Shown: positions 26,423 through 35,410 of the stretch, in pieces | How positions within the stretch are numbered: the first letter of the stretch is position 1 | Layout: every line of letters begins with the position of its first letter | Origin: an uncultured Lachnospiraceae bacterium | GTDB taxonomy: Bacteria; Bacillota; Clostridia; Lachnospirales; Lachnospiraceae | Direction: 5' to 3' | DNA length: 64,000 nt | Assembly (NCBI GenBank): GCA_902779575.1 | Contig: CACZBW010000010.1 | Location: forward strand, 41,271 to 105,270 | Notes under the pieces: generated by a model | What the model saw: only the letters and a program-made list of their open reading frames with translations | The model's database searches: none | Told to the model about the DNA's origin: nothing | Translations under genes and position numbers: made by a program

Positions 26423-28117
26423 TCACTCTACGGAACCGACCAGATTGAGGACATCATCGCGGATTGCCGCGTTGACCCTGACAGCCTTCTCTTTGCTGTC
26501 CTGCCTGGTATAGAAATAGAATTTGATCTTCGGCTCCGTTCCGGACGGACGGACGGCGAACCAGCTGCCGTTTTCCAGGAAGAAGCGCAGCACATTGGAA
26601 GCCGGGATATCCTCATAGCCGTTCTTGTAATCGATCACCTTCGATACTTTATAGCCGGCAACCTCTGTCGGCAGATTATTCCGGAGACTGACCATCATCC
26701 TGCTGATCCGTTCCGCGCCTTCCAGTCCTTTCAGAATCAGGTTCGGCTCATCCTCCGCATAGAAACCGTAGCGCTCATAGAGTTCCTCCAGCACCTGCCA
26801 GAGAGTCTTCCCCATCTTTCTGTAATAGGCGGCCGCCTCTGCAACCAGCATGCCGGCGCTGATGCCGTCTTTGTCGCGGATCTGCGGGCAGGCGGCGTAT
26901 CCGACCGACTCTTCATATCCGAAGAGATACTGATATCCGTTTTCCTCCAGGAAGGGGATCCGTCCGCAGATATTCTTGAACCCGGTCAGGGCCTCGAACA
27001 TCTTCACGCCGTATGCCTCAGCCATCTCCGTGGACATGCTGGAGGTCACGATCGACTTGACCATGGCGCCGTTCTCCGGGAGCGCGCCCGCGCTCTTTCT
27101 GCCCTCAAGAATATAATTGACAAGCAGGTAACCGGTCTGATTACCGTTCAGCGGCACATATTCCCCGTCATCGCCGAGAAGCTCTATGGCAAAACGGTCT
27201 GAATCGGGATCGGTCGCCATCAGAAGCTCCGCGCCGACCTTATGGCCGAGTTCCTCGGACATCTTAAATGCAGCCGGCGATTCCGGATTCGGGTAGCCGA
27301 CCGTCGTAAAATCGGGATCCGGCAGCTCCTGCTCTTTTACAATATGGAAATTCGTAAATCCGCGGTCCTGCATCATGCGGCGGAAGGGAATCGATCCCGC
27401 CCCGTTCAGCGGCGTGTAGACGATCGGGATATCCAGGCTCAGCTCATCCCCGGAATGAATGGCGAGGGACTCGACCTCATCCAGATACATGCGGTCATAT
27501 TCCTCCCCCAGCATGACGATCCTGCCGTCCGCAAGAGCCGCTTCGTAATCCCCGCGCTTCACATCCTCAAAATAATCCAGCGCCATGATCTTCTGCGTCA
27601 TCCCGTCCGCGATCTGTGCGCTCACCTGGCATCCGTCCTCCCAGTAAGCCTTATAACCATTGTACTCCTTCGGATTATGGGACGCCGTGATATTGATTCC
27701 GGACACCGTGCCGAGCACACGGATCAGGTAGGCAAGTTCCGGCGTGGGTCTCAGATCCGGAAATACATAGACCCGGATTCCAGCTTCCGCCAGGATTCCC
27801 GCCGCCAGCTGGGAAAACTCTTTCGAGAAATGACGCGGATCGTGGGCGATCACAACGCCTTTCTTCTTTGCCTCTTCGCCTTTTTCACAGATAAAATCAG
27901 CAATTCCCTGTGTCGCGCGCCCGACCGTATAAACATTCATGCAGTTCGTTCCGACGCCGAGGATTCCTCTCAGACCTGCCGTTCCGAAGGTCATGTCATT
28001 GACAAATTTCTCCTTCATCAGGGCTTCATCCCCGGCAAGGGCGACCAGTTCCTCATGCAGAGGATCCTCCGCGGGAACCTTCTCAAGCCACATCTGATAC
28101 TTTTCTCTGTAATTCAT
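26423..28117 (-). CDS. pgcA: Alpha-phosphoglucomutase / phosphomannomutase (PgcA type)
   Basis: The protein is 564 residues, the usual size for PgcA. It has FGTAGLRGILGVGTNCMN near residue 44, the phosphoserine loop ITASHNPKEYNGYK, the metal loop ATDPDSDRFAIEL, the sugar-binding loop GYEESVGYAACP, and a C-terminal phosphate-binding RPSGTEPKIKFYF. It interconverts hexose-1- and hexose-6-phosphates; some relatives also act on pentose-1-phosphates. In this neighbourhood it might handle ribose-1-phosphate from DeoD, but that is only inference. Confidence 0.93.
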   Translation of the reverse strand: MNYREKYQMWLEKVPAEDPLHEELVALAGDEALMKEKFVNDMTFGTAGLRGILGVGTNCMNVYTVGRATQGIADFICEKGEEAKKKGVVIAHDPRHFSKEFSQLAAGILAEAGIRVYVFPDLRPTPELAYLIRVLGTVSGINITASHNPKEYNGYKAYWEDGCQVSAQIADGMTQKIMALDYFEDVKRGDYEAALADGRIVMLGEEYDRMYLDEVESLAIHSGDELSLDIPIVYTPLNGAGSIPFRRMMQDRGFTNFHIVKEQELPDPDFTTVGYPNPESPAAFKMSEELGHKVGAELLMATDPDSDRFAIELLGDDGEYVPLNGNQTGYLLVNYILEGRKSAGALPENGAMVKSIVTSSMSTEMAEAYGVKMFEALTGFKNICGRIPFLEENGYQYLFGYEESVGYAACPQIRDKDGISAGMLVAEAAAYYRKMGKTLWQVLEELYERYGFYAEDEPNLILKGLEGAERISRMMVSLRNNLPTEVAGYKVSKVIDYKNGYEDIPASNVLRFFLENGSWFAVRPSGTEPKIKFYFYTRQDSKEKAVRVNAAIRDDVLNLVGSVE

Positions 28118-28247
28118 AATTCTCCCTCCTTCTGTATAATCAACGGGTTACTGAATAATTATAAACCTCTTTTATCCGGAAATGAAAGAGGACGGAACCT
28201 GCAGCTGTATAAACCGCAGGCTGCCGCCCCGAATAAAGCCTGACCTT

Positions 28248-29180
28248 TCAGGCTTCTGTAATGGTAATCTGAAAATCTGTGGTGCGCATCAGGTGTCCCA
28301 CTTCCCTGCCGTCCGGAACTACAAGGCTGAAAGAGCTTGCCGCGCCGGCGCACAGGCCTTTCTTGAAGGCGTTCAGGTAGTCCCCGTCCGAGCCGAGATA
28401 GCCGGCAAGGAATCCTGCCACCATGGCGTCGCCCGCGCCGACAGTGCTGACGACATTGCCCTTAAGGGCGGGTGAACTGTAAATCAGGCCGTTCTCTGCA
28501 AGAAGGACAGCCCCGTCCGCTCCGAGGCTTACCAGAACATTGCGCGCGCCCATCTCCATCAGCTTCCTGGCGTAAGGGACCACTTCTTCCCTGCCCTGCA
28601 GCTTCACGCCAAAAATATCGCCCAGCTCATCCCTGTTGGGCTTGATCAGGAACGGCTTATATTTCAGGGTATCCGTAAGGGCTTCCTTCTCTGCGTCCAC
28701 GATCACATTCAGCCTGCGGTTTTCCAGCATCATGAGGACCTGCTCATACATATTGGAGGGAAGGGAATCCGGAATATGTCCCGCCAGGACAAGGAAATCC
28801 CCGTCAACCAGGCATCTGAGCCTTGCGTAAAGAGTACCGATATTCTCCGGCGTTACCTTCGCGCCCTGCCCGTTGATCGCAGTCTCCTCATCCGAGAGAA
28901 TCTTCATATTGATACGGGACATGCCCTGCTCGACAGAGATAAAGTTGCACTCCACCCCGTAACCGTGAAGAAGGCGGCGGATTTCCGCCCCCGTAAAGCC
29001 GGCCGTAAAACCGAGCGCCGTATTCTCAAAACCCAGCCGCTTGAGGGTCAGGGAAACATTGATTCCCTTCCCGCCCGGATAGATCGTCTCCGAAGTCGTG
29101 CGGTTGATGCTGCCTGTTCTGAAATGTTCCACCCCGACGATGTAATCCAGGGTCGGGCTGAATGTAACCGTATAAATCAA
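28248..29180 (-). CDS. fruK: 1-phosphofructokinase (PfkB family)
   Basis: I choose the TTG at 29180, with GGGAGG five bases upstream, giving 310 residues starting (M)IYTVTFSPTLDYIVG, the typical family start. An upstream in-frame start at 29222 would add a charged tail not normal for FruK. Motifs are YPGGKGINVSLTLKRLG (substrate and first PfkB signature) and VSTVGAGDAMVAGFLAGYL (second signature with catalytic Asp). It phosphorylates fructose-1-phosphate, though tagatose-6-phosphate kinases look alike. No fructose PTS gene is adjacent. Confidence 0.88.
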   Translation of the reverse strand: MIYTVTFSPTLDYIVGVEHFRTGSINRTTSETIYPGGKGINVSLTLKRLGFENTALGFTAGFTGAEIRRLLHGYGVECNFISVEQGMSRINMKILSDEETAINGQGAKVTPENIGTLYARLRCLVDGDFLVLAGHIPDSLPSNMYEQVLMMLENRRLNVIVDAEKEALTDTLKYKPFLIKPNRDELGDIFGVKLQGREEVVPYARKLMEMGARNVLVSLGADGAVLLAENGLIYSSPALKGNVVSTVGAGDAMVAGFLAGYLGSDGDYLNAFKKGLCAGAASSFSLVVPDGREVGHLMRTTDFQITITEA

Positions 29181-29360
29181 ATCTGCCTCCCAATAATCCT
29201 TCTGCCTTATCTTTTCACTCAATCATAAAGTCAATTCCCCGGGTGCAGTGTACTGAATTCCTGTAAGACAGAAAACATGATTTCCGAAGAAACACGCGTC
29301 AGCAGTGTTTCCCTGACATCTGCATAAAATATACACCATTCTGCAGGAAAAATGAATATC

Positions 29361-32330
29361 TTATTTCAGCTTTCTCCTGTACGCAAGAAGCCTGCACAGA
29401 ATCTGCCCGCAGACTTCCGCGTCCGCGGAAGCTCTGTGCGCCTCCCGGTTTACGATTCCGAAAAAATCCCCTACGGTACCGAGCCTGTAGTCCGGGGAGC
29501 GCCGCAGAAACTGCCTGGAAAGCTCCAGGGTATCTACAAAGACCAGTTTTCCCCTGATTCCGTTTCTCTCCAGGGCGCTTTTCAGAAAAGCCATATCAAA
29601 GCGGGCATTATGCGCGCACAGCAGGATCTCCCTCTCCTGCCCGTCATCCTCCCCGCCGCGGAAAAAATCCATAAGCCGCGGATACACTTCCTTCTCGGAG
29701 GGTGCCGTGTACAGCATCCGGTCCGTGATATGGTTGACTTTCGTCGCCCCGTAGCTCATCCGCACGTCCGGATTGACCAGAGTGTCAAAGCGGCGTACGG
29801 CAGTCCCGTTCTCAAAGAGGACGGCGCCAAGCTCACAGATCCGGTCCCGCGCCGGGCTTAAGCCCGTCGTCTCCGTATCAAAAGCGATAAATCTCTGCCT
29901 CAGGCGTCTCTCCGTCTCCTCCGAAAGATTCACGAGACGGACCGAGACGGCAGGCGCGAACGCCCGTGCCGCCGGTTTTATTATCAGGCCCGCGTATGGG
30001 GCTCCTGCGGAACCACCCGGCACGCCATTTACAGAATCTTCCGCAGAAGCGCCTGCCTGATTCTTTGCAGGATCTTCCGGTGAGCCTTCTGCCGAACTGC
30101 CGGCCTGCTTCTTATCAGAGTCATCCGCCGCAGCATCTGCGGATCCTTTCAGCGGATCTTTCGCGTCGTCCTCCTTCGCAAGTCTCAGCGCCAGGCGGGT
30201 ATTGCGGACGGAGGCCCGGTTGTTCCGGATCGCGCAGGCAAGGGCTTTCCGCTCCCCGAAGATCACAAGAACCTTCTTTGCCCTCGTGACGGCTGTATAG
30301 AGAAGATTCCTCTGGAGCATGATGTAATGGCTCATCTGCAGAGGAAGAACCACAATCGGGTACTCGCTGCCCTGCGCTTTATGGATGGTCGTGGCGTAGG
30401 CCAGAACCAGTTCGTCCAGCTCTGAAACATCATAGGAAACCTCACGGCCGTCAAAGGATACCGTCAGTTCCCGGTCACCGGTATTTACTCCGGTAATCAG
30501 ACCGATGTCACCATTATAAACTTCCTTATCGTAGTTGTTCCGGATCTGCATCACCTTATCGCGAAGGCGGTAGGATACGCCGCCGCGGACAAGACAGGGG
30601 CCTTCCGGATTCATGGCCTGCTGCAAGAGCGTGTTCAGATGCACCGCCCCCGCGGCGCCCTTCTGCATGGGCGTGAGAACCTGGATGTCCCGGAGGGCGT
30701 CCGCCCTGTAATAATCCGGCAGATTCCTTACGCAGTAGGCTACCATCCTCCGGACCGCCGCATCCTGGTCCTCCTCCCCGATAAAGAAGAAATCGGAATC
30801 CTTCCCGCCCCGCAGGTCAATGGGCTCTCCCCGGTTGATCCTGTGGGCGTTCATAATGATGCGGCTGCCCTGGGCCTGACGGAAAATCCGCTCCAGCCGG
30901 ATGACCGGTACTGTCTTTGAGGCAATGATATCGCAGAGTACATTTCCCGCTCCCACGCTGGGCAGCTGGTCGGTATCCCCTATCAGGATCAGGGTCATGG
31001 AATCCCGCAGCGCCTTGAGCAGGTTATACATTAGAAGCAGGTCGATCATGGAGCACTCATCCACAATCAGGACGTCCCCCTCGACCGGATTCTCTTCATT
31101 TTTCTTATAAACGCCGGGCGGCTGCGCTTCCAGAAGCCGGTGGATCGTGCAGGCCTCCATGCCCGCCGCCTCGCTCATTCGCTTCGCTGCCCGTCCGGTC
31201 GGGGCAGCCAGGAGTACACGGAAACCCGACTCCCGGTAAGCGGCTATAATGGCCCGCGTCACCGTCGTCTTCCCGGTTCCCGGTCCTCCGGTCAGGACCA
31301 TTACCTTCGAATGGACGGCTGTCAGGATCGCTTCCCGCTGGATCTCGTCATAACGGATCTGCATCCTGCTCTCGATCCTGCCGATCAGTCCCGCGTCCTC
31401 CGGCACGATTCTTTCTCTGGATGAGGAGAGAATCGCCAAGACTCTCTTCGCGGTCCCCCGCTCGGCATGGAAAAATGCCGGCAGCCAGATGCACAGATCG
31501 CCGTCTGTCGATTCCTCCGGCTTCTCCTTCTCCGCGATTACATCCTTGGCGCGGATCATATCGTCAAGTGTGAATTCAAGCAGTTCCTGCTCCGCCTCCA
31601 GCAGTTCTGAGGAACTTTCGATCAGCTCCCTGCGGTAAGCGAAGCAGTGCCCCCGGTCGGAAAACTGGTGCAGGGCATAGAGAATGCCGCTGCGCAGCCG
31701 CATAAAGCGGTCCTTCCCGATCCCCATCTTTTCAGCGATCTGGTCCGCTGTCCGGAAACCAATCCCCCAGATATCGTCCGCCAGGCGGTAGGGGTTCTCC
31801 CTGACAATCCGGATAGCGTCATTTCCGTAAGCCTTGTATATGCGGGCCGCATGGGCCGGCGCCACGTCATGGGACTGCAGGAAAAGCATGATATTCCGGA
31901 TCTCTTTCTGGGCCTCCCACTCGGAAAGAATCCAGGCCGCCCGCTTTTTCCCGATGCCCTGAACTTTGCTGAGGCTGTCCGGATCGGATTCGATCACTTC
32001 CAGCGTCTTGTCCCCGAAAGCCTCGACGATCCTCCGGGCCATCTTCGGCCCCACCCCTTTGATCAGGCCGGAACCGAGGTATTTCTCAATCCCCAGCGCT
32101 GTGGCCGGCAGCGCTTCTTCCCATTTCTGCGCTGAAAACTGCCTGCCGTAGCGGCGGTCGATCTTCCACTCGCCTTCCATGGTCAGAACGGAGCCCACGT
32201 GGACATCCGGCATGGATCCGACGACCGTCACCAGCTCCGGATACCCTTTGGCCCGGCATTTGATCACAGCATAGCCGTTTTCTTCATTCTGATAGGTGAT
32301 GCGTTCCACTACGCAGCGCAGATGATCCAC
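29361..32330 (-). CDS. recD2: RecD2-type SF1B helicase fused to a DnaQ-like 3'-5' exonuclease
   Basis: The start is GTG 32330 with AAAGGAG about ten bases upstream; the protein is 989 residues. Order: N-terminal OB domain (1-75), helix-hairpin-helix region (about 85-200), helicase core with Walker A GGPGTGKTT (348-356), Walker B VDECSM and C-terminal TIHKAQGSEYP (648-658). This is a full RecD2 (about 720 residues). An Ala/Asp/Ser/Gly-rich linker (about 721-780) then joins a DEDDh exonuclease with FDTETTGL (817), CAHNARFDMAFL (905) and AHRASADAE (964). Such a fusion would join 5'-3' unwinding to 3'-5' trimming or proofreading. Confidence 0.92.
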   Translation of the reverse strand: MDHLRCVVERITYQNEENGYAVIKCRAKGYPELVTVVGSMPDVHVGSVLTMEGEWKIDRRYGRQFSAQKWEEALPATALGIEKYLGSGLIKGVGPKMARRIVEAFGDKTLEVIESDPDSLSKVQGIGKKRAAWILSEWEAQKEIRNIMLFLQSHDVAPAHAARIYKAYGNDAIRIVRENPYRLADDIWGIGFRTADQIAEKMGIGKDRFMRLRSGILYALHQFSDRGHCFAYRRELIESSSELLEAEQELLEFTLDDMIRAKDVIAEKEKPEESTDGDLCIWLPAFFHAERGTAKRVLAILSSSRERIVPEDAGLIGRIESRMQIRYDEIQREAILTAVHSKVMVLTGGPGTGKTTVTRAIIAAYRESGFRVLLAAPTGRAAKRMSEAAGMEACTIHRLLEAQPPGVYKKNEENPVEGDVLIVDECSMIDLLLMYNLLKALRDSMTLILIGDTDQLPSVGAGNVLCDIIASKTVPVIRLERIFRQAQGSRIIMNAHRINRGEPIDLRGGKDSDFFFIGEEDQDAAVRRMVAYCVRNLPDYYRADALRDIQVLTPMQKGAAGAVHLNTLLQQAMNPEGPCLVRGGVSYRLRDKVMQIRNNYDKEVYNGDIGLITGVNTGDRELTVSFDGREVSYDVSELDELVLAYATTIHKAQGSEYPIVVLPLQMSHYIMLQRNLLYTAVTRAKKVLVIFGERKALACAIRNNRASVRNTRLALRLAKEDDAKDPLKGSADAAADDSDKKQAGSSAEGSPEDPAKNQAGASAEDSVNGVPGGSAGAPYAGLIIKPAARAFAPAVSVRLVNLSEETERRLRQRFIAFDTETTGLSPARDRICELGAVLFENGTAVRRFDTLVNPDVRMSYGATKVNHITDRMLYTAPSEKEVYPRLMDFFRGGEDDGQEREILLCAHNARFDMAFLKSALERNGIRGKLVFVDTLELSRQFLRRSPDYRLGTVGDFFGIVNREAHRASADAEVCGQILCRLLAYRRKLK

Positions 32331-32404
32331 AGTCCGGCTTCTCCTTTTCCATGCGCCGCAGTCTCAGCGCCATTCATATGTTACTTTTCGTCGCCCTCCA
32401 TATA

Positions 32405-32914
32405 TCAGGCTTCAGCCATACGTGAACAGCGGCGTTCATATCTGACAAAATGATAGATGAGATCAAAATATGTCTGCTCATCGCTGATTCCCGTGATTTC
32501 CCATTCCGGATCCGCGTCAAGGTCCGGAAAGAAAGTATCCGCCTCGTAGACATGCTCAATCCTGGTCACGTCTACCTCGTCGGTGAAAGGAAGAAACTGT
32601 CTGTAGATACTTCCGCCCCCGATGCACCAGGCTTCTTTGTCCGGATAGTTTTTCAGCTCCTCAAGCACTTCCTCCACGCTGTGAAGGACCATCGCTCCCT
32701 CCGCCTGGTAATTCCTGTCCCCGGTCAGAACCAGATTGACACGGTTCTTCAGCGGTTTTCCGCCCGGAAAACTCTCCAGGGTCTTTCTGCCCATCACGAT
32801 GACCTGTCCGGTCGTCGCCGCCCGGAAGGATTTCATGTCCGCCGGAATCGATACAAGAAGTTTGTTGTCCCTGCCGATTCCCCACTTTTTATCTGCCGCC
32901 ACGATCATCTTCAT
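32405..32914 (-). CDS. folA: Dihydrofolate reductase
   Basis: The protein is 169 residues. It starts MKMIVAADKKWGIGRDNKLL and shows VIVMGRKTLESFPGGKPL and AWCIGGGSIYRQFLPFTDEV, the NADPH-binding signatures. The active-site acidic residue lies in IPADMKSF (Asp). It reduces dihydrofolate to tetrahydrofolate. It lies 105 bases after thyA, so the two enzymes of the dTMP cycle are in one operon, with recD2 74 bases downstream. Confidence 0.95.
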   Translation of the reverse strand: MKMIVAADKKWGIGRDNKLLVSIPADMKSFRAATTGQVIVMGRKTLESFPGGKPLKNRVNLVLTGDRNYQAEGAMVLHSVEEVLEELKNYPDKEAWCIGGGSIYRQFLPFTDEVDVTRIEHVYEADTFFPDLDADPEWEITGISDEQTYFDLIYHFVRYERRCSRMAEA

Positions 32915-33019
32915 ATCAGATCCTCCTCTCTGAAACCGTCTCTGTCAGAAACACCTCAGTATTCATACCATACTGTTGTCGGGGAAATGAACGCCCGGCA
33001 GCATCTTTCCGGGCAGAAA

Positions 33020-33868
33020 TCAGATCGCTACAGGAATATTCTTAATCTGCGGATGCGTCTCGTAATTCTCCACATGCAGATCATCCGTCGTAAACCGGTA
33101 AAAGTCTTTTATTTCCGGATTCAGCCACACCTTCGGGGCCGGCAGCGGCTCCCGGAGGATCAGTTCCTTGACCAGCGGGATATGCCGATCATAGATATGG
33201 GCATCCGCGATCATATGGACCAGTTCCCCCGCCTGCATATCGCAGACCTGGGCAATCATCATCAGAAGAATCGCGTACTGGGCCACATTCCAGTTGTTGG
33301 CCGTCAGCACGTCATTCGAACGCTGGTTCAGAACCGCGTTCAGGACCAGTCTGTCCGAGGAGGGATCCTTTGTCACATTGAAAGTCATGCTGTAAGCGCA
33401 GGGATAAAGATTCATCTCGCTCAGGTCCTGATGCACATAGATATTGGTCAGGATCCTTCTGCTGTAGGGATTCGTCTTCAGGTCATAGAGTACACGGTCC
33501 ACCTGGTCGAACATCCCCTCTTTATAGCGGTGTTTCACGCCCAGCTGATATCCGTAAGCCTTGCCGATCGAGCCGTCCGCATCCGCCCACTCATCCCAGA
33601 TGTGCGGCTTCAGGTCATGAATATTATTGGATTTTTTCTGCCAGATCCAGAGGATCTCATCCATTGCGCTCTTAAGCGCGGTCCTCCTCAGAGTCAGAGC
33701 CGGAAATTCTTTTCTCAGATCATAGCGGTTGCAGACGCCGAAGCGTTTGATCGTATAGGCCAGCGTTCCGTCCGGCCAGTGGGGACGGACCTTCTCCCCC
33801 TCCGTGCTTGTCCCGTTTTCCAGAATATCGGTGCACATGTCGATAAATATCCTGTCCGCGCAGCTCAT
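33020..33868 (-). CDS. thyA: Thymidylate synthase
   Basis: I start at ATG 33868, preceded by AAGGAGGAGGGC, giving 282 residues (MSCADRIFIDMCTDIL). The catalytic Cys is in NLYPCAYSMTFNV, followed by VLNQRSNDVLTANNWNVAQ and MIADAHIYDRHIPLV, the dUMP-binding motifs. In the E. coli type the Cys is followed by His; here it is Ala, as in some other ThyA forms. It makes dTMP from dUMP with methylene-tetrahydrofolate. The longer frame to 33937 gives only an Arg-rich extension. Confidence 0.95.
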   Translation of the reverse strand: MSCADRIFIDMCTDILENGTSTEGEKVRPHWPDGTLAYTIKRFGVCNRYDLRKEFPALTLRRTALKSAMDEILWIWQKKSNNIHDLKPHIWDEWADADGSIGKAYGYQLGVKHRYKEGMFDQVDRVLYDLKTNPYSRRILTNIYVHQDLSEMNLYPCAYSMTFNVTKDPSSDRLVLNAVLNQRSNDVLTANNWNVAQYAILLMMIAQVCDMQAGELVHMIADAHIYDRHIPLVKELILREPLPAPKVWLNPEIKDFYRFTTDDLHVENYETHPQIKNIPVAI

Positions 33869-34070
33869 GCCCTCCTCCTTTCGAAAGTCCCGGAACGCCC
33901 TCGCGTTCCTGCGGCGACGCGCACGGTGCGCCCGCACCTTCCTTTGAGCGCGTCTGCCATCAGCCGGAGACCTTTCTTCAACACAGATGTTGCGGATCCT
34001 TCGTTGAAAACAAAATGATCCGGTCTGTACCTTTTCTCAATTTCCGCTTCTCCGCCGCCTGCAGCCGTTT

Positions 34071-35213
34071 TCAGGACATAAGCCTTGCCAGGCTGGTCTC
34101 TTCGGCGAAGCCCGCGGCGTTGAACAGAAACAGAATGTCGGTGTAATTCTCCTGCCCGATCAGGGCGGATATACTTGCATTGTAATATCGGGTGTCCAGC
34201 ATGTCCACCTGGTCAAAGAGCGCATAAGTAAAGGGAACAAAGCAATGGGCGTAGGAATCCTTGATGACAAGAAGTTTCCTGCCCGTTTCATGCTCCGGCA
34301 TCTTCGCCTGGATCAGGCCGAAGTTTCCCCCGTAGAAATACGCGTACTTATCTTTTCTCTCCAGGAAAGAATCCTGGTATACGGTATTGCGGATGTCATC
34401 CGACTGGTTGTAGATCAGGTAATAGTCAAATGGAATCTCCGGGTCAAAACGCTCGATCGAATCCGCCCGTCCGACGATGCCGAGCCTGGAAGCGATGGTT
34501 CCCTCAAAGGAATCCGTGACAGTTACAGGCCGGAATGAAAACGCGGAGTCTCCGGCCAGTCCCTTTTCCCCGGCCCATGCCTCAAAAGTATAATAGGCGG
34601 AAAGCGTCTTCCAGTGATGATCGGTCCGGTAATAGATCTCTTCCCCGCTGTGCTGCCTGAGGACAGAGGAACTGTCGAACCATACCCCCTCCGGAAGCGC
34701 CCCGGCGATTTTCTGCAGATAGATTTCCTCGTCATAAGGATCCGCAAAAGGAGGCAGCTTGTCCCTGAGAATATCCACGGCATTCGGCACCACCATGGCA
34801 GTCAGATGAGCCGGGTCCATGGACTTCGAAAGATTCGTGAAAAAAGCGGACAGATTCTGGATATTTCTCTCTGCGGTTTCCGCGGTAAAGACGCCCGTAT
34901 GCTTCTCGATCAGATAATTGTCCCGGGCAAAATAGACGTCTTCCGCCTCCTGCCTTAAGGCCGCCCGCTCAAAAGCCGTTTTCAGGCTGATCCAGCCGTC
35001 GCGGCCGACGAACTGATCTGACAGATACGCCTCATAATCTTCGGAAAATTCTCCTGAAATCAGCGCATTCCAGGTCAGGTCCGGCTTCTGCTCAAGGAGC
35101 CGGTTCTCCGTCTCGCTCCGCTCATTGGACGGTTTCAGGACCGTCGCTATGGCAAAGCCGAAAATCAGGAGCAGAAAAACTGCTGCGATATTGACTGACT
35201 GACGGTAGTTCAC
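34071..35213 (-). CDS. DHHW-motif protein, AlgJ/AlgX-like partner of an MBOAT acyltransferase
   Basis: The protein is 380 residues with one N-terminal membrane helix (NIAAVFLLLIFGFAIATVL) and an extracellular SGNH-like domain. YYRTDHHWKTLSAYYTF contains the DHHW signature, with KLLVIKDSYAHCFVPFTYAL as the second conserved block. These proteins accept acyl groups from a membrane MBOAT partner and pass them to a surface polymer. The MBOAT gene lies 197 bases upstream on the same strand. The acyl group and polymer are unknown. Confidence 0.87.
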   Translation of the reverse strand: MNYRQSVNIAAVFLLLIFGFAIATVLKPSNERSETENRLLEQKPDLTWNALISGEFSEDYEAYLSDQFVGRDGWISLKTAFERAALRQEAEDVYFARDNYLIEKHTGVFTAETAERNIQNLSAFFTNLSKSMDPAHLTAMVVPNAVDILRDKLPPFADPYDEEIYLQKIAGALPEGVWFDSSSVLRQHSGEEIYYRTDHHWKTLSAYYTFEAWAGEKGLAGDSAFSFRPVTVTDSFEGTIASRLGIVGRADSIERFDPEIPFDYYLIYNQSDDIRNTVYQDSFLERKDKYAYFYGGNFGLIQAKMPEHETGRKLLVIKDSYAHCFVPFTYALFDQVDMLDTRYYNASISALIGQENYTDILFLFNAAGFAEETSLARLMS

Positions 35214-35278
35214 ACAAAGCCTCTCTTCCGGGAAAATACGGATTCCCTCATTATTTCTATGATTCGCCCGCCAGAAAT

Positions 35279-35322
35279 ATGGTCTGCAAAAATTGTATAA
35301 ACAATTTTCTCCAGCCTGACTT
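35279..35322 (+). repeat. Dispersed 44-bp repeat, copy 2
   Basis: This copy is 41/44 identical to 17389-17432 and contains the perfect hairpin AAAATTGT-ATAA-ACAATTTT. It lies in the spacer between the MBOAT and DHHW genes. Confidence 0.8.
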
Positions 35323-35410
35323 AAAGCGTCGAACTTATTTCTATAACCGGAAACTTTCGGACCAGCTTGTCCTGATAAAGAAGTGTTTCATCATTGTTAC
35401 CGGTGTTCTC

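Noticed and set aside
32900-34070. Folate (THF) riboswitch upstream of thyA/folA
   Set aside because: I looked for the conserved riboswitch core in the spacers and did not find it.
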